From: Oscillospiraceae bacterium
Lineage (GTDB): Bacteria > Bacillota > Clostridia > Oscillospirales > Ruminococcaceae
Direction of reading: 5' to 3'
Assembly: GCA_017550285.1 (NCBI GenBank)
Contig: JAFZPP010000047.1
Span: 1 to 64,000, forward strand
Length of the DNA stretch: 64,000 nucleotides
The notes under the pieces are model-generated. The model was not told the origin of the DNA and made no database searches. It saw nothing but the letters and a program-made list of their open reading frames with translations. Position 1 is the first letter of the stretch, and each line of letters starts with the position of its first letter. Both the position numbers and the translations under genes were made by a program. Of this stretch, positions 52,065 through 59,645 are shown in pieces.

Positions 52065-53294
52065 TTATCCGACATGATACACCGAAAACCAATATTCGTA
52101 ATCCTTCGGAATGGGTGTGCCGGGCGAACAGTGATAGGTGTGGAGCACATCTTTGGAATGATCTGCTTCATCCTTGTTCCCCTTGCAGCCGAAACAGTCA
52201 TACCGCCACTTGATGCCTGCATCATCGAGAATTTTGCCGATCTCAGTCAGTGTACCTGCATACGGGAGCGGCGGAATCTGCACCATTTCCTCCTTGTCAT
52301 TGTCACGCGCAACATAAACAGCTTTATTCAGATTATCAAAGAAGGCAACTTCTCCGGACGCAAAATAATCTGTGCTGATGTAAATGATGTCGTATGTGTT
52401 TTCAATGCCTCTGCGTTCGAGATCGGCAGCGATTTCTGCGTAATTCTCTCCGGCAGAACCGAAAAAGGCATCAAAGAGCGCCAGACTGTTTTTCTCTTCT
52501 GCTTCTTTGGCAGCTGCTTCGGCAGCTTCCTTTGCTTCCTTTTCACGCTTTTCGGCTTCTTCTTTTTCTGCCCGTTTCGCGGCTTCAATGCTGTTCAGCT
52601 CGTCTGCTGCCTGATCGAATTGCTCCCGGTCATAGATATAGATGTCGTCTATCGTCTGAATGATGCCGGAATGTTTGTAATATGTCACCTCAATCAGTTT
52701 GTTGGATTTCTGACATGCGTCAATATAATCTGCGGCTGCATCCGCATACAGATATACGCTGTTTTTGCTGTAGTATGCAAAATCGGCTTTTAAGCGGCGT
52801 GAAGGACCGTGCTGCCTGAACGTAATACTAAATAAATCGTCGTCGCCGATGCGAAAGTTCTTTCCGTTGATTTTCACTGTTTCTGTTTCACGGTCGAGCG
52901 CATCGCGGATCAGAGCATAGTTGTATTGCAGCCGGAGCGGTTTTTTGCCATTGAGCCGCAGTTTGTCGAACCGTTCTGTATAAGGCAGTGCCTGGATCAC
53001 AACCAGAAAGATCAGAATGATCGTCAGAATCTTTTTGCACAGCGGACTCTTGATCGCTTCCAGCAGATCGGAGCGCATGGTTCTGCGGGAATCCGGAATA
53101 CAAAGCACTGCAATCATGATCAGGAAGATGATTCCGAAGAAAAAGCCGTTTGTAGACATATCTATCAGAATCAAAAAAGGCGAATTGGTTTTGATGCAGC
53201 ACTTTGCAAGCAGCAGCTTGAAGCCGAAAATGGCAGCAAGCATCACGATTGAGAGAATGATGACGCCCTCACGATATTTTGTTTGTTTTTTCAT
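52065..53294 (-). CDS. Membrane protein with coiled coil and unidentified C-terminal domain
   Basis: The 409-residue product has three hydrophobic segments in the first ~120 residues. A small domain follows ('LIEVTYYKHSGIIQTIDD'), then an Ala/Glu/Lys coiled coil of about 50 residues (EAAKRAEKEEAEKREKEAKE). The ~130-residue C-terminus has 'RGIENTYDIIYIST' and 'WRYDCFGCKG' (two Cys) and the His/Cys-rich 'HTYHCSPGTPIPK'. I do not recognise the family, and no enzyme motif is evident. It is monocistronic with its own promoter and terminator. The Cys/His pairs could bind metal, which is speculation. Confidence 0.7.
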   Translation of the reverse strand: MKKQTKYREGVIILSIVMLAAIFGFKLLLAKCCIKTNSPFLILIDMSTNGFFFGIIFLIMIAVLCIPDSRRTMRSDLLEAIKSPLCKKILTIILIFLVVIQALPYTERFDKLRLNGKKPLRLQYNYALIRDALDRETETVKINGKNFRIGDDDLFSITFRQHGPSRRLKADFAYYSKNSVYLYADAAADYIDACQKSNKLIEVTYYKHSGIIQTIDDIYIYDREQFDQAADELNSIEAAKRAEKEEAEKREKEAKEAAEAAAKEAEEKNSLALFDAFFGSAGENYAEIAADLERRGIENTYDIIYISTDYFASGEVAFFDNLNKAVYVARDNDKEEMVQIPPLPYAGTLTEIGKILDDAGIKWRYDCFGCKGNKDEADHSKDVLHTYHCSPGTPIPKDYEYWFSVYHVG

Positions 53295-53358
53295 GGTGTA
53301 CTCCTGATTCAGTCGTAGCTTTCCGTCGGTTTTTATCGGAGCAGAATCCGATATTTAT

Positions 53359-53387
53359 ATTATACCACAGCGTTCGGAAAAAAACAA
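53359..53387 (-). promoter_or_regulatory. Promoter for the membrane protein gene
   Basis: On the minus strand TTGTTT (53382-53387), 17 bp, TATAAT (53359-53364) with TGTGG extension. Confidence 0.7.
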
Positions 53388-53524
53388 TGTACAATTTGCA
53401 GAATGACTGGATTTGCGGCTAAATGATATATCATCTATTGCTGAGACCGGCTACCCCTGTGTCCGCTCTTTCTGTTTCCGGAATCGACGTCGGAATATGA
53501 CGAAAAAGTATACTGCCGGTTTAC

Positions 53525-53553
53525 TTGACATTTTCAGAAAGCTGTGCTATAAT
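53525..53553 (+). promoter_or_regulatory. Consensus promoter of the leader ORF / XRE unit
   Basis: TTGACA (53525-53530), 17 bp, TATAAT (53548-53553) with TGTGC extension. Confidence 0.88.
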
Positions 53554-53613
53554 GAGCACATCAACGGGAACAATCCCGCAAATCAAATTCTGACGAACGA
53601 AAGGGTGAAAACG

Positions 53614-53769
53614 ATGAACGCAATCATGAACAATGCCGAGCTGACCGCAGGGCGCCTGTACAGTGAGCGATATCAGCATATGAGCTTTTTCCGATATGGA
53701 GAGAGCGCTGTTGTGCTGCGCACAGAACATACAGGTATTTGTTCAGCCGCCCTGACGGGGCGCGCATAG
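53614..53769 (+). CDS. 51-residue leader-like small protein
   Basis: The ATG at 53614 follows AAAGGGTG at a suitable distance and lies about 55 bases after the promoter start site. The 51-residue product ('MNAIMNNAELTAGRLYSE', ending 'SAALTGRA') has no match I know, no signal and one Cys. A strong terminator at 53805-53847 separates it from the XRE gene. The layout (consensus promoter, short ORF, terminator, regulator) suggests an attenuation leader or a stand-alone small protein. Confidence 0.5.
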   Translation: MNAIMNNAELTAGRLYSERYQHMSFFRYGESAVVLRTEHTGICSAALTGRA

Positions 53770-53804
53770 ATTGTGTTTCAACGGAAACCGCCTTCTGAAA
53801 GAAC

Positions 53805-53847
53805 AAAACCGTCTGTGTGCAGTATGGAATGTACACAGACGGTTTTT
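53805..53847 (+). terminator. Terminator/attenuator upstream of XRE gene
   Basis: The stem AAAACCGTCTGTGT (53805-53818) / ACACAGACGGTTTT (53833-53846) is followed by further T-rich sequence. The XRE ribosome binding site lies 15 bases beyond. Confidence 0.85.
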
Positions 53848-53873
53848 ACGTTTTTCAGAAAGGTGGTATTTTT

Positions 53874-54104
53874 ATGTCTTCCGCAGCTCCGACGATCAAT
53901 CTGACGGCAACCGGCGCGAATATCAAAGCATTGCTCAGGCGCAGGGGGCTCAGGGTAGCCGATGTGCAGAACAGATGCGGATTCAATACGCCGCAGGCAA
54001 TCTTCAAATGGATGAGAGGCGATACAATGCCCTCGATTGACAATATGGTGATTCTGGCAGATATACTGGATGTGACCATAGATGAGATTCTCATTCTGAA
54101 TTGA
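53874..54104 (+). CDS. Small XRE-family HTH regulator
   Basis: This 76-residue protein is a single Cro/CI-type helix-turn-helix ('NIKALLRRRGLRVADVQNRC', 'TPQAIFKWMRGDTMPSIDN', 'ILADILDVTIDEIL'). The start at 53874 has AAAGGTGG upstream. It has no own promoter that I can see, so it depends on read-through from 53525 past the terminator. The target is unknown. Confidence 0.85.
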   Translation: MSSAAPTINLTATGANIKALLRRRGLRVADVQNRCGFNTPQAIFKWMRGDTMPSIDNMVILADILDVTIDEILILN

Positions 54105-54151
54105 ATCCTCCGTTCTTGCATAGCGGAAATATACAGATGATTCGTTTGTAT

Positions 54152-54223
54152 GGTGATCGTCGTCTAACGGCAGGACATCAGATTGTGGATCTGAGAATAC
54201 GGGTTCGATTCCCCTCGATCACC
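54152..54223 (+). tRNA. tRNA-His (anticodon GTG)
   Basis: It folds as a cloverleaf with an 8-bp acceptor stem GGTGATCG / CGATCACC, which includes the extra G-1:C73 pair typical of tRNA-His. The anticodon arm is TCAGA-TTGTGGA-TCTGA and the T arm contains GGTTCGATTCC. CCA is not encoded. Confidence 0.92.
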
Positions 54224-54323
54224 CTGCGGGCAGTGCCCGCTTCCGTATTGTGTTCCGGAAGCATCCGGTTCACAATAAGGTCCATTTGTTTCCGGCAGCT
54301 TTTCGGTTACCGGAAACGCATTT

Positions 54324-54406
54324 GGGTAAGTACGCATAGCGGCGATTGCAGAGGACTGTAAATCCGTCACATAGAAACACCGCAGGTTCGAGTCCTGCCT
54401 TACCCA
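54324..54406 (+). tRNA. tRNA-Tyr (anticodon GTA)
   Basis: The acceptor stem is GGGTAAG / CTTACCC, the anticodon loop CTGTAAA, and the T arm contains GGTTCGAGTCC. The length of 83 with an extended variable region fits bacterial tRNA-Tyr. It lies 100 bp after tRNA-His. CCA is not encoded. Confidence 0.88.
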
Positions 54407-54630
54407 TCAGCAGTGCCGCAGCCGTTTTGATTCTCCGGCGGCGATACTTGTCACTTTGGCTTGTACCGCTCTGGAGAGAGCCGGCAGGCATACTCATTTC
54501 TATATCAGAATCCGGCGCAGACACAGAGCAGATTACAAATTTGTAATTCTGCACATTTTTCAGAATGCATATGGTATGATAAGGTCAGAGAAAGATCGGT
54601 CAGTCTACCGGAAAATTATGCGCAGCTGCA

Positions 54631-54660
54631 TTGACATGCATGAACCGGATGTGGTATAAT
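54631..54660 (+). promoter_or_regulatory. Promoter for the lipoprotein gene
   Basis: TTGACA (54631-54636), 18 bp, TATAAT (54655-54660) with TGTGG extension. Confidence 0.8.
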
Positions 54661-54738
54661 AACGCTGTTGAACCTGTTTTATGCTGAGGAAAAGCAGTTT
54701 TCATCAGACCGGAGAATGCAGTGCGGGGGAGTGTTCAT

Positions 54739-56190
54739 ATGAATCAGCCAATCATGGTTTTCACAGCAGCAATGCTTTGCCTTTGCATGACCGGATGCAG
54801 CGGCGGGGATCAGCTGACAACACAGAAGGACAGTGTGCCGATTACGCCGGCTGAAACAACGCAGTTCAGCGTAACGGGAGAAAGCAGTGAAGCTCATACG
54901 GAAACCGTAACCACACTGACAGATACGCTGAACGGTCAGACGGAAACCGCATCTGCCGAAAGCCGGACTTCTGCCGCAGCAGAAACAGCCCCGACAGCGG
55001 CAGCATCGCAGACAGATGCAGAAAACAGCGGCAATTCCGCAGGCACACAGGACGCAAAGACGCTGTACGGAAAATGGGAAACGGTTTCCTTCACCAAAAG
55101 TACCGGCGAACGCGTGACATATGATCTGTCCGATCCGGTTCACAGAAGCTATTATGTGGGACTGGATCTGCGCAGCGTCGGGCAGTCTGCGCTGACCGTC
55201 GGGACGGAGCGCTTCCCTGCGACGATTGCCGTCAACGGCGATACGCTTTTCGTCTGGAAAGCAGCCGGCAATTCCGGCAGCATGGATTTTCAGATCAGCA
55301 GGGACAGAGACCTCCTGACCGTTGAACTGATGAACGGGAGAATCACAGCAACGCTGAAACCGGTCAGAACGGATTTTGCGATCAAACCGTATCAGAAAGC
55401 AGCGGAAGAACCGGAGTGCCCCTTTTCCGCATCGGATCTGACCGGTGACTGGTCTATGCCGGGTACCTTCGGATCAAGGAACAATACGCTGCATGTCAAC
55501 GCAGACGGCTCGGTGATTCTGCGCTATGCAGCAGGCGGCTCACGCAGCGGAACCGTCCGGATCGACAGAGAAGATCAGACGGACGGTACGCCCAATTATT
55601 ATTATTCGCTTTGTGATGACACCGGAATACCGTGGATGCGATTCCCTTGTGCCGCAGTCTCTGCCGATCATATTTATACAGAGGACGGCGGAACGGAGTT
55701 TGTGCGTCTCAGCTTTGCGGATATTGCTGTTGAGAAAATGGAAAATCTGAACTTCCTGATGTCCAGCATGAGCGGCGGAGGCGGCGATCTGGAGATCGAC
55801 CGCGACATGACGGTCAAAGTGGCGGATGAAGCCGGCGGACCGGATCGTACCTATGCACTGGTCAGAGACGAACGCTTTGCGATCAACAGCCTCGGCAAAG
55901 CCGCATTCGAGTGGCTGCTGGAGGAAACAACATCCGTTGAAGTCAGAGCGCAATGGCAGGCTGCGCTGGATGACTGCTTGATTGAGCAGGACGGACAGAC
56001 CTATGTTCTCATCAGCCAAGCGCACGGTTTTTATCGCTTTGAAACCGAACACGGCGTAACGGTCACGGAAGAATCCGAAACCGCCTTTTCTGCGGAAACC
56101 CGTGATTCGGATATGATGAACGGCAGAGGCAGTGCGCATTTCGTATGTGACGGCTCCGGCTGGACAATCGACAGCTACGAATTTCACTGA
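54739..56190 (+). CDS. Lipoprotein with Thr/Ala-rich linker and beta-rich domains
   Basis: The protein has 483 residues. The start at 54739 is chosen for GGGGAG upstream. The signal peptide ends in the lipobox 'LCMTGC' (Cys20 lipidated). A Thr/Ala/Glu-rich stretch (about 30-105) resembles a wall-spanning linker. Two or three ~100-residue beta-rich modules follow, beginning 'LYGKWETVSFTKSTGE' and 'LTGDWSMPGTFG'. The second matches a module in the gene at 63471-64000 ('HVNADGSVILRYAAGG' against 'HIDADGHFKSFYASG'). No catalytic motif is seen. It probably binds something at the cell surface; function is unknown. Confidence 0.8.
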   Translation: MNQPIMVFTAAMLCLCMTGCSGGDQLTTQKDSVPITPAETTQFSVTGESSEAHTETVTTLTDTLNGQTETASAESRTSAAAETAPTAAASQTDAENSGNSAGTQDAKTLYGKWETVSFTKSTGERVTYDLSDPVHRSYYVGLDLRSVGQSALTVGTERFPATIAVNGDTLFVWKAAGNSGSMDFQISRDRDLLTVELMNGRITATLKPVRTDFAIKPYQKAAEEPECPFSASDLTGDWSMPGTFGSRNNTLHVNADGSVILRYAAGGSRSGTVRIDREDQTDGTPNYYYSLCDDTGIPWMRFPCAAVSADHIYTEDGGTEFVRLSFADIAVEKMENLNFLMSSMSGGGGDLEIDRDMTVKVADEAGGPDRTYALVRDERFAINSLGKAAFEWLLEETTSVEVRAQWQAALDDCLIEQDGQTYVLISQAHGFYRFETEHGVTVTEESETAFSAETRDSDMMNGRGSAHFVCDGSGWTIDSYEFH

Positions 56191-56231
56191 GCAGAATTTA
56201 CTGCTTACCGGATATGATGCACTTCTTTCAG

Positions 56232-56261
56232 CGGCAGGATTTTTCCTGCCGTTTTCTTTTC
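56232..56261 (+). terminator. Terminator after lipoprotein gene
   Basis: The stem CGGCAGGA / TCCTGCCG is followed by TTTTCTTTT. Confidence 0.85.
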
Positions 56262-56270
56262 TGATGAATA

Positions 56271-56299
56271 TTGCATTTTTCAGCAAAATATGATATGAT
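56271..56299 (+). promoter_or_regulatory. Promoter for the PqqD / ABC exporter unit
   Basis: TTGCAT (56271-56276), 17 bp, TATGAT (56294-56299). A small GGGGA-GAA-TCCCC hairpin lies in the leader. Confidence 0.65.
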
Positions 56300-56341
56300 A
56301 GATTGAAACAGGGGAGAATCCCCGCGAAAGGAAGATGAAAG

Positions 56342-56602
56342 ATGAAACTGAACAGCGGCTTTATTACACATAATGACGGTGAGGACAAGATTCTCGTTTC
56401 GACCGGCGCAACGGAGTTCTCCGGACTTGTGCGCAGCAACGTGACGGCAGGCTTTATCATTGCGTGTTTGGAGAATGAGACAACTGAAGATGAGATCGTT
56501 GCAAAAATGCAGAAGAAATGGGACGTTTCTGATGAACTTGCACGGCGTGACGTGCGCAAAATTGTAGGCCAGCTGAAGGGAATCGGAGCGATTGACGGAT
56601 GA
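56342..56602 (+). CDS. PqqD-family (RiPP recognition element) protein
   Basis: This 86-residue protein fits the PqqD/RRE fold: a beta-rich N-terminus ('NSGFITHNDGEDKILVS', 'FSGLVRSNVTAGFIIACL') and a helical C-terminus ('TTEDEIVAKMQKKWDVS', 'RDVRKIVGQLKGIGAI'). Such proteins hold the leader peptide of ribosomally made, modified peptides for a radical-SAM or other maturase. AAAGGAAG precedes the ATG. A 35-codon ORF and an ABC exporter follow, but no radical-SAM gene is next to it. Confidence 0.85.
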   Translation: MKLNSGFITHNDGEDKILVSTGATEFSGLVRSNVTAGFIIACLENETTEDEIVAKMQKKWDVSDELARRDVRKIVGQLKGIGAIDG

Positions 56603-56632
56603 TGAAATCATCCGTATAAGTAAGGCGTATAT

Positions 56633-56740
56633 ATGCAGCGGCAGAAAGAATGCAGAGACCATTGTATTGACGGTCGGATCCGGTCGGATTATGTATCTGT
56701 CAGAGTTTTGCTGCTGCGAATGAAATGCAAGTTAAAATGA
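56633..56740 (+). CDS. 35-residue ORF between PqqD and the exporter (candidate precursor or coupling ORF)
   Basis: The ATG at 56633 has a weak AAGG site 7 bp upstream. The product is basic and has Cys at positions 7, 11 and 32 ('MQRQKECRDHCIDGRI', ending 'LLLRMKCKLK'). Its TGA (56738-56740) overlaps an exporter ATG (56737) as ATGA. The exporter start has no ribosome binding site of its own, so translation of this ORF may drive it. It could be a peptide substrate, but typical leader motifs are not evident. Confidence 0.4.
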   Translation: MQRQKECRDHCIDGRIRSDYVSVRVLLLRMKCKLK

Positions 56741-58476
56741 ATGATAACGCGATGAAGAATAACGCAATAAGATGGCTCTGGTGTTCCTCAGGCAAGCAGA
56801 AACAGAACATCGGTGCATTGATGCTGGTGCAGGCACTTTACGGCGGCAGCGGCGTACTGTATGCGCTGCTGCTGCGAAATATCATAGATTATGCTGTGAA
56901 CGGCGATTACACCGGATTCAGAAAGTATGTCCTGCTGATAATCCTGCTTGTGCTTGCACAAGTTGGAATGCGGACGCTCAGCCGATGGCTGGAGGAACTG
57001 TCCCGTGCATCGCTCGAAAATCTTTTCAAGCAGCGATTACTGAACATTATTCTCACGAAGGATTTCGGAACGGTCAGTGCAGTTCACTCCGGTGAGTGGC
57101 TGAACCGTCTGACGAACGATACAGTCTTTGTCGCACAGACCAGCGTAGAGATTCTGCCGGGGCTTTGCAGCATGATCGTCAAAATGATCAGTGCAGCGGT
57201 CATGCTGATGATTCTCGATTATCGCTTTGCATTGGTGCTGCTGCCAGTTGGTACTGTCCTGCTTTTCGCAACTTACGGTTTCCGCAAGGTGCTGAAAAAG
57301 ATGCACAAGCATATTCAGGAGCGTGACGGCAAGCTGCGCGTTTTCCTGCTGGAGCGCCTCGGCAGCCTGATGATGATTCGTTCCTTTGCGGCTGAACAGC
57401 AGACCAAAGTCGAAGCAGCAGAAAAGATGCGCGCACAAAAAAACAGCCGTATGAAGCGCGTCCGTTTTTCCAATTTCTGCAACGTCGGCTTTCAGACCGG
57501 AATGCAAGGAATGTATGTCGGCGGTGTGATTTACTGCGGTTGGGGGATTCTTGCCGGAACGATCAGCTATGGAACGCTTACTGCAATTACACAGCTCATC
57601 ACGCAGATCCAATCCCCGTTTGCAAATATCACAGGCTATCTTCCGAAATTCTATGCGATGACGGCGAGCGCCGAGCGCCTCATGGAGATTGAAGATTTTG
57701 AGAATGATTCCGATGTGCAGCCAATGCCGATTGCGGACACGCTTGCATATTATCGGAATGATTTTGTTGCAATCAGGCTTGACAGCGCAGAATTTGCGTA
57801 CTATCCTTCCGGAGACAGTGTACGTCAGCTCAGCAAGGATGCAATGCCGGTTGTGCTGAAGAACCTGAGTCTGGAGATCAAAAAAGGACAGTATGTGGCG
57901 TTTACCGGACACAGCGGCTGCGGAAAATCAACGGTTTTGAAGCTGATGATGTGCATTTATAAGCTCGACGGCGGCAGACGGTATATCACCGCCGGAAACG
58001 GCATGACAGAGGAGCTCTCGGCAAAATATCACCGACTGTTCGCTTATGTGCCGCAGGGAAATCAGCTTATGTCGGGAACGATTCGGAATGTTGTTTGTTT
58101 TGCGGATCAGACGCAGTCTGATAACACGAAAAAGATAGAAGAAGCCTTGAAAATCGCTTGCGCAGATGAATTTGTCAATGCGCTGGATAACGGAATAGAT
58201 ACGCTGCTCGGTGAGCGGGGAACCGGTCTTTCCGAGGGGCAGATGCAGCGTGTTGCAATCGCAAGAGCGGTGTTCTCTGACAGTCCGATTCTGCTCCTTG
58301 ATGAGGCGACATCAGCACTTGATGAAAAAACAGAACAGCAGGTACTCCGGAATCTGCGGCGCATGACGGATAAGACTGTTGTGATTGTGACGCACCGTCC
58401 GGCGGCACTTGAAATCTGCGACCGGATACTGAATTTTACCGGCTACGGTGTGATGGAAATAAATGGTAAAACGTGA
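56737..58476 (+). CDS. ABC exporter (transmembrane plus ATPase)
   Basis: The protein is about 579 residues if started at 56737 (ATGs at 56725 and 56752 are alternatives; none has a clear ribosome binding site). The N-terminal ~320 residues form a six-helix exporter domain. The ATPase has Walker A 'GHSGCGKST', signature 'LSEGQMQR', Walker B 'PILLLDEATSALDE' and H-loop 'VTHRPAAL'. No peptidase domain is fused. Type I half-exporters like this dimerise to move peptides, lipids or drugs. Linkage to PqqD suggests a modified peptide as cargo. Confidence 0.9.
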   Translation: MNDNAMKNNAIRWLWCSSGKQKQNIGALMLVQALYGGSGVLYALLLRNIIDYAVNGDYTGFRKYVLLIILLVLAQVGMRTLSRWLEELSRASLENLFKQRLLNIILTKDFGTVSAVHSGEWLNRLTNDTVFVAQTSVEILPGLCSMIVKMISAAVMLMILDYRFALVLLPVGTVLLFATYGFRKVLKKMHKHIQERDGKLRVFLLERLGSLMMIRSFAAEQQTKVEAAEKMRAQKNSRMKRVRFSNFCNVGFQTGMQGMYVGGVIYCGWGILAGTISYGTLTAITQLITQIQSPFANITGYLPKFYAMTASAERLMEIEDFENDSDVQPMPIADTLAYYRNDFVAIRLDSAEFAYYPSGDSVRQLSKDAMPVVLKNLSLEIKKGQYVAFTGHSGCGKSTVLKLMMCIYKLDGGRRYITAGNGMTEELSAKYHRLFAYVPQGNQLMSGTIRNVVCFADQTQSDNTKKIEEALKIACADEFVNALDNGIDTLLGERGTGLSEGQMQRVAIARAVFSDSPILLLDEATSALDEKTEQQVLRNLRRMTDKTVVIVTHRPAALEICDRILNFTGYGVMEINGKT

Positions 58477-58513
58477 ATATCGGTATTCTGTCTGCAAATT
58501 TAGGTTACAATAC

Positions 58514-58542
58514 TTGACAAATCCGCGTATCTGTGTTATAAT
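58514..58542 (+). promoter_or_regulatory. Consensus promoter with no evident gene
   Basis: TTGACA (58514-58519), 17 bp, TATAAT (58537-58542) with TGT extension. The next supported CDS starts only at 58848, beyond a terminator. Confidence 0.85.
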
Positions 58543-58548
58543 GACAAA

Positions 58549-58712
58549 CGCAGCCTGTTCTGGAGCATTGACAGGCATTCTTCACAAGAAGTTGACAGAG
58601 ATGCTGCGGTTTAATTCGCACAATCACAAAAAGACAGCAGTATTTTTGCCGGGATTTGTCGCTACACAGCAGTGCACACTGCCCTGAAAGGGGACAGTGT
58701 GCCTTTTTGTTT
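58549..58712 (+). ncRNA. Putative small RNA or leader transcript
   Basis: The boundaries are inferred: a start about 7 bases after the -10 box and an end in the terminator hairpin GCACACTG(C)CCC / GGGGACAGTGTGC followed by CTTTTTG (about 58673-58710). The ~160-base transcript has no ORF with a good ribosome binding site. The 48-codon frame from 58541 overlaps the -10 box, so it cannot be translated from its first codon on this transcript. It may attenuate the InlB-repeat gene at 58848. Confidence 0.45.
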
Positions 58713-58847
58713 TGTGAAGCCGGATGCTGCGGCTTTCATGAAAGCGGATTGCTGTCTCTGCATAGCTGCGGAGCATGCCTTGCGGGAAAATGGCTTTTGC
58801 ACAGCTGCGAACAATTCTGAACAGACATCAGATGAAAGGATGATTGT

Positions 58848-59645
58848 ATGAAAACAAAGATTCTGGCATGCAGCATTGCGTGTGCGGTGCTGCTTGCGGA
58901 AACATCGGCTGTATGGAGCGTCAGTGCGGCACAGACTGCGGCGCCCGGAGATGCATCGAAAGCGGTTGCTTACAGCAAGGCTGCTGCGGCGGCATCGGCT
59001 GATGATGATCGGGCAGGCGAGAACGAAAACGAGGATCCCAGGCAGAAAACAGTCACGGTGAAAGCATATCAGATTACATCGGATCATGTGAAGATTCTGC
59101 TGAATAAGAGGGATCTGCGTCCCGCCTATGAAACTTACAGTCTGCTGCTCAGCGGTCTGTATCCGTCCAATTCGTATGACAAAACCCTGGAACAGCCGGA
59201 GGATACCGCCCGGATTTCTGACTGGTTCCTGACAGAGGACGGCTATCAGCGCGTGGACAGATACGGAAAGCTGGCGCTGGAAGAGGACCATTCTGTTTAT
59301 TATATGACGAAGTATGTACCTTTGCATTATGTCCGGTTCGATGCCGGAGAAGGCAAAACGATCTGGCTTTCCGCAAAGCCGTCTTATTCCGGCAGGGTAC
59401 GCAGTGTCGCAGAGAATGAGGCGATCCTGGCAGAGCAGGATAAGCTCGGCAACCGGCTCCCGACGGCTGAATGGGGCGACCGCGCATTCCTTGGCTGGTT
59501 TACTGCACCGGAGGGCGGCGAGGAGATTACAAAGGATACTCCTATTTCCGGTGACAAGGAGCTGACGTTCTATGCGCACTGGGACAAGGAAGGTACGGCT
59601 TCGCCGCGCAGCGAATATTACGTCAGTATGCTGTATACTTTTTAA
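58848..59645 (+). CDS. Secreted InlB-B-repeat protein, probably 3'-truncated
   Basis: The 265-residue product starts with a signal peptide (to about 27; 'MKTKILACSIACAVLLAE') preceded by AAAGGATGA. A low-complexity Ala/Asp region follows, then a domain ending in the InlB B-repeat-like 'AFLGWFTAPEGGEEIT' and 'KELTFYAHWDKEG'. The frame stops at 59645, a few codons into or just before a region that is coding on the opposite strand (TPR fragment). The natural C-terminus is probably lost, and it may once have continued into the ricin-amidase-CHAP-dockerin frame at 60687. Confidence 0.7.
   Translation: MKTKILACSIACAVLLAETSAVWSVSAAQTAAPGDASKAVAYSKAAAAASADDDRAGENENEDPRQKTVTVKAYQITSDHVKILLNKRDLRPAYETYSLLLSGLYPSNSYDKTLEQPEDTARISDWFLTEDGYQRVDRYGKLALEEDHSVYYMTKYVPLHYVRFDAGEGKTIWLSAKPSYSGRVRSVAENEAILAEQDKLGNRLPTAEWGDRAFLGWFTAPEGGEEITKDTPISGDKELTFYAHWDKEGTASPRSEYYVSMLYTF

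Noticed and set aside
54152-54406. tRNA genes as an integration site for a mobile element
   Set aside because: No integrase or repeated tRNA 3' end is found on either side within the window.
58541-58687. 48-codon ORF downstream of the orphan promoter
   Set aside because: Its ATG overlaps the -10 box, so the transcript from that promoter cannot contain it, and no ribosome binding site precedes internal ATGs.
58662-59640. Continuation of the minus-strand TPR frame towards 58662
   Set aside because: Below about 59640 the residues are the antisense of the InlB-repeat gene and lose TPR character; only the upstream part is real homology.
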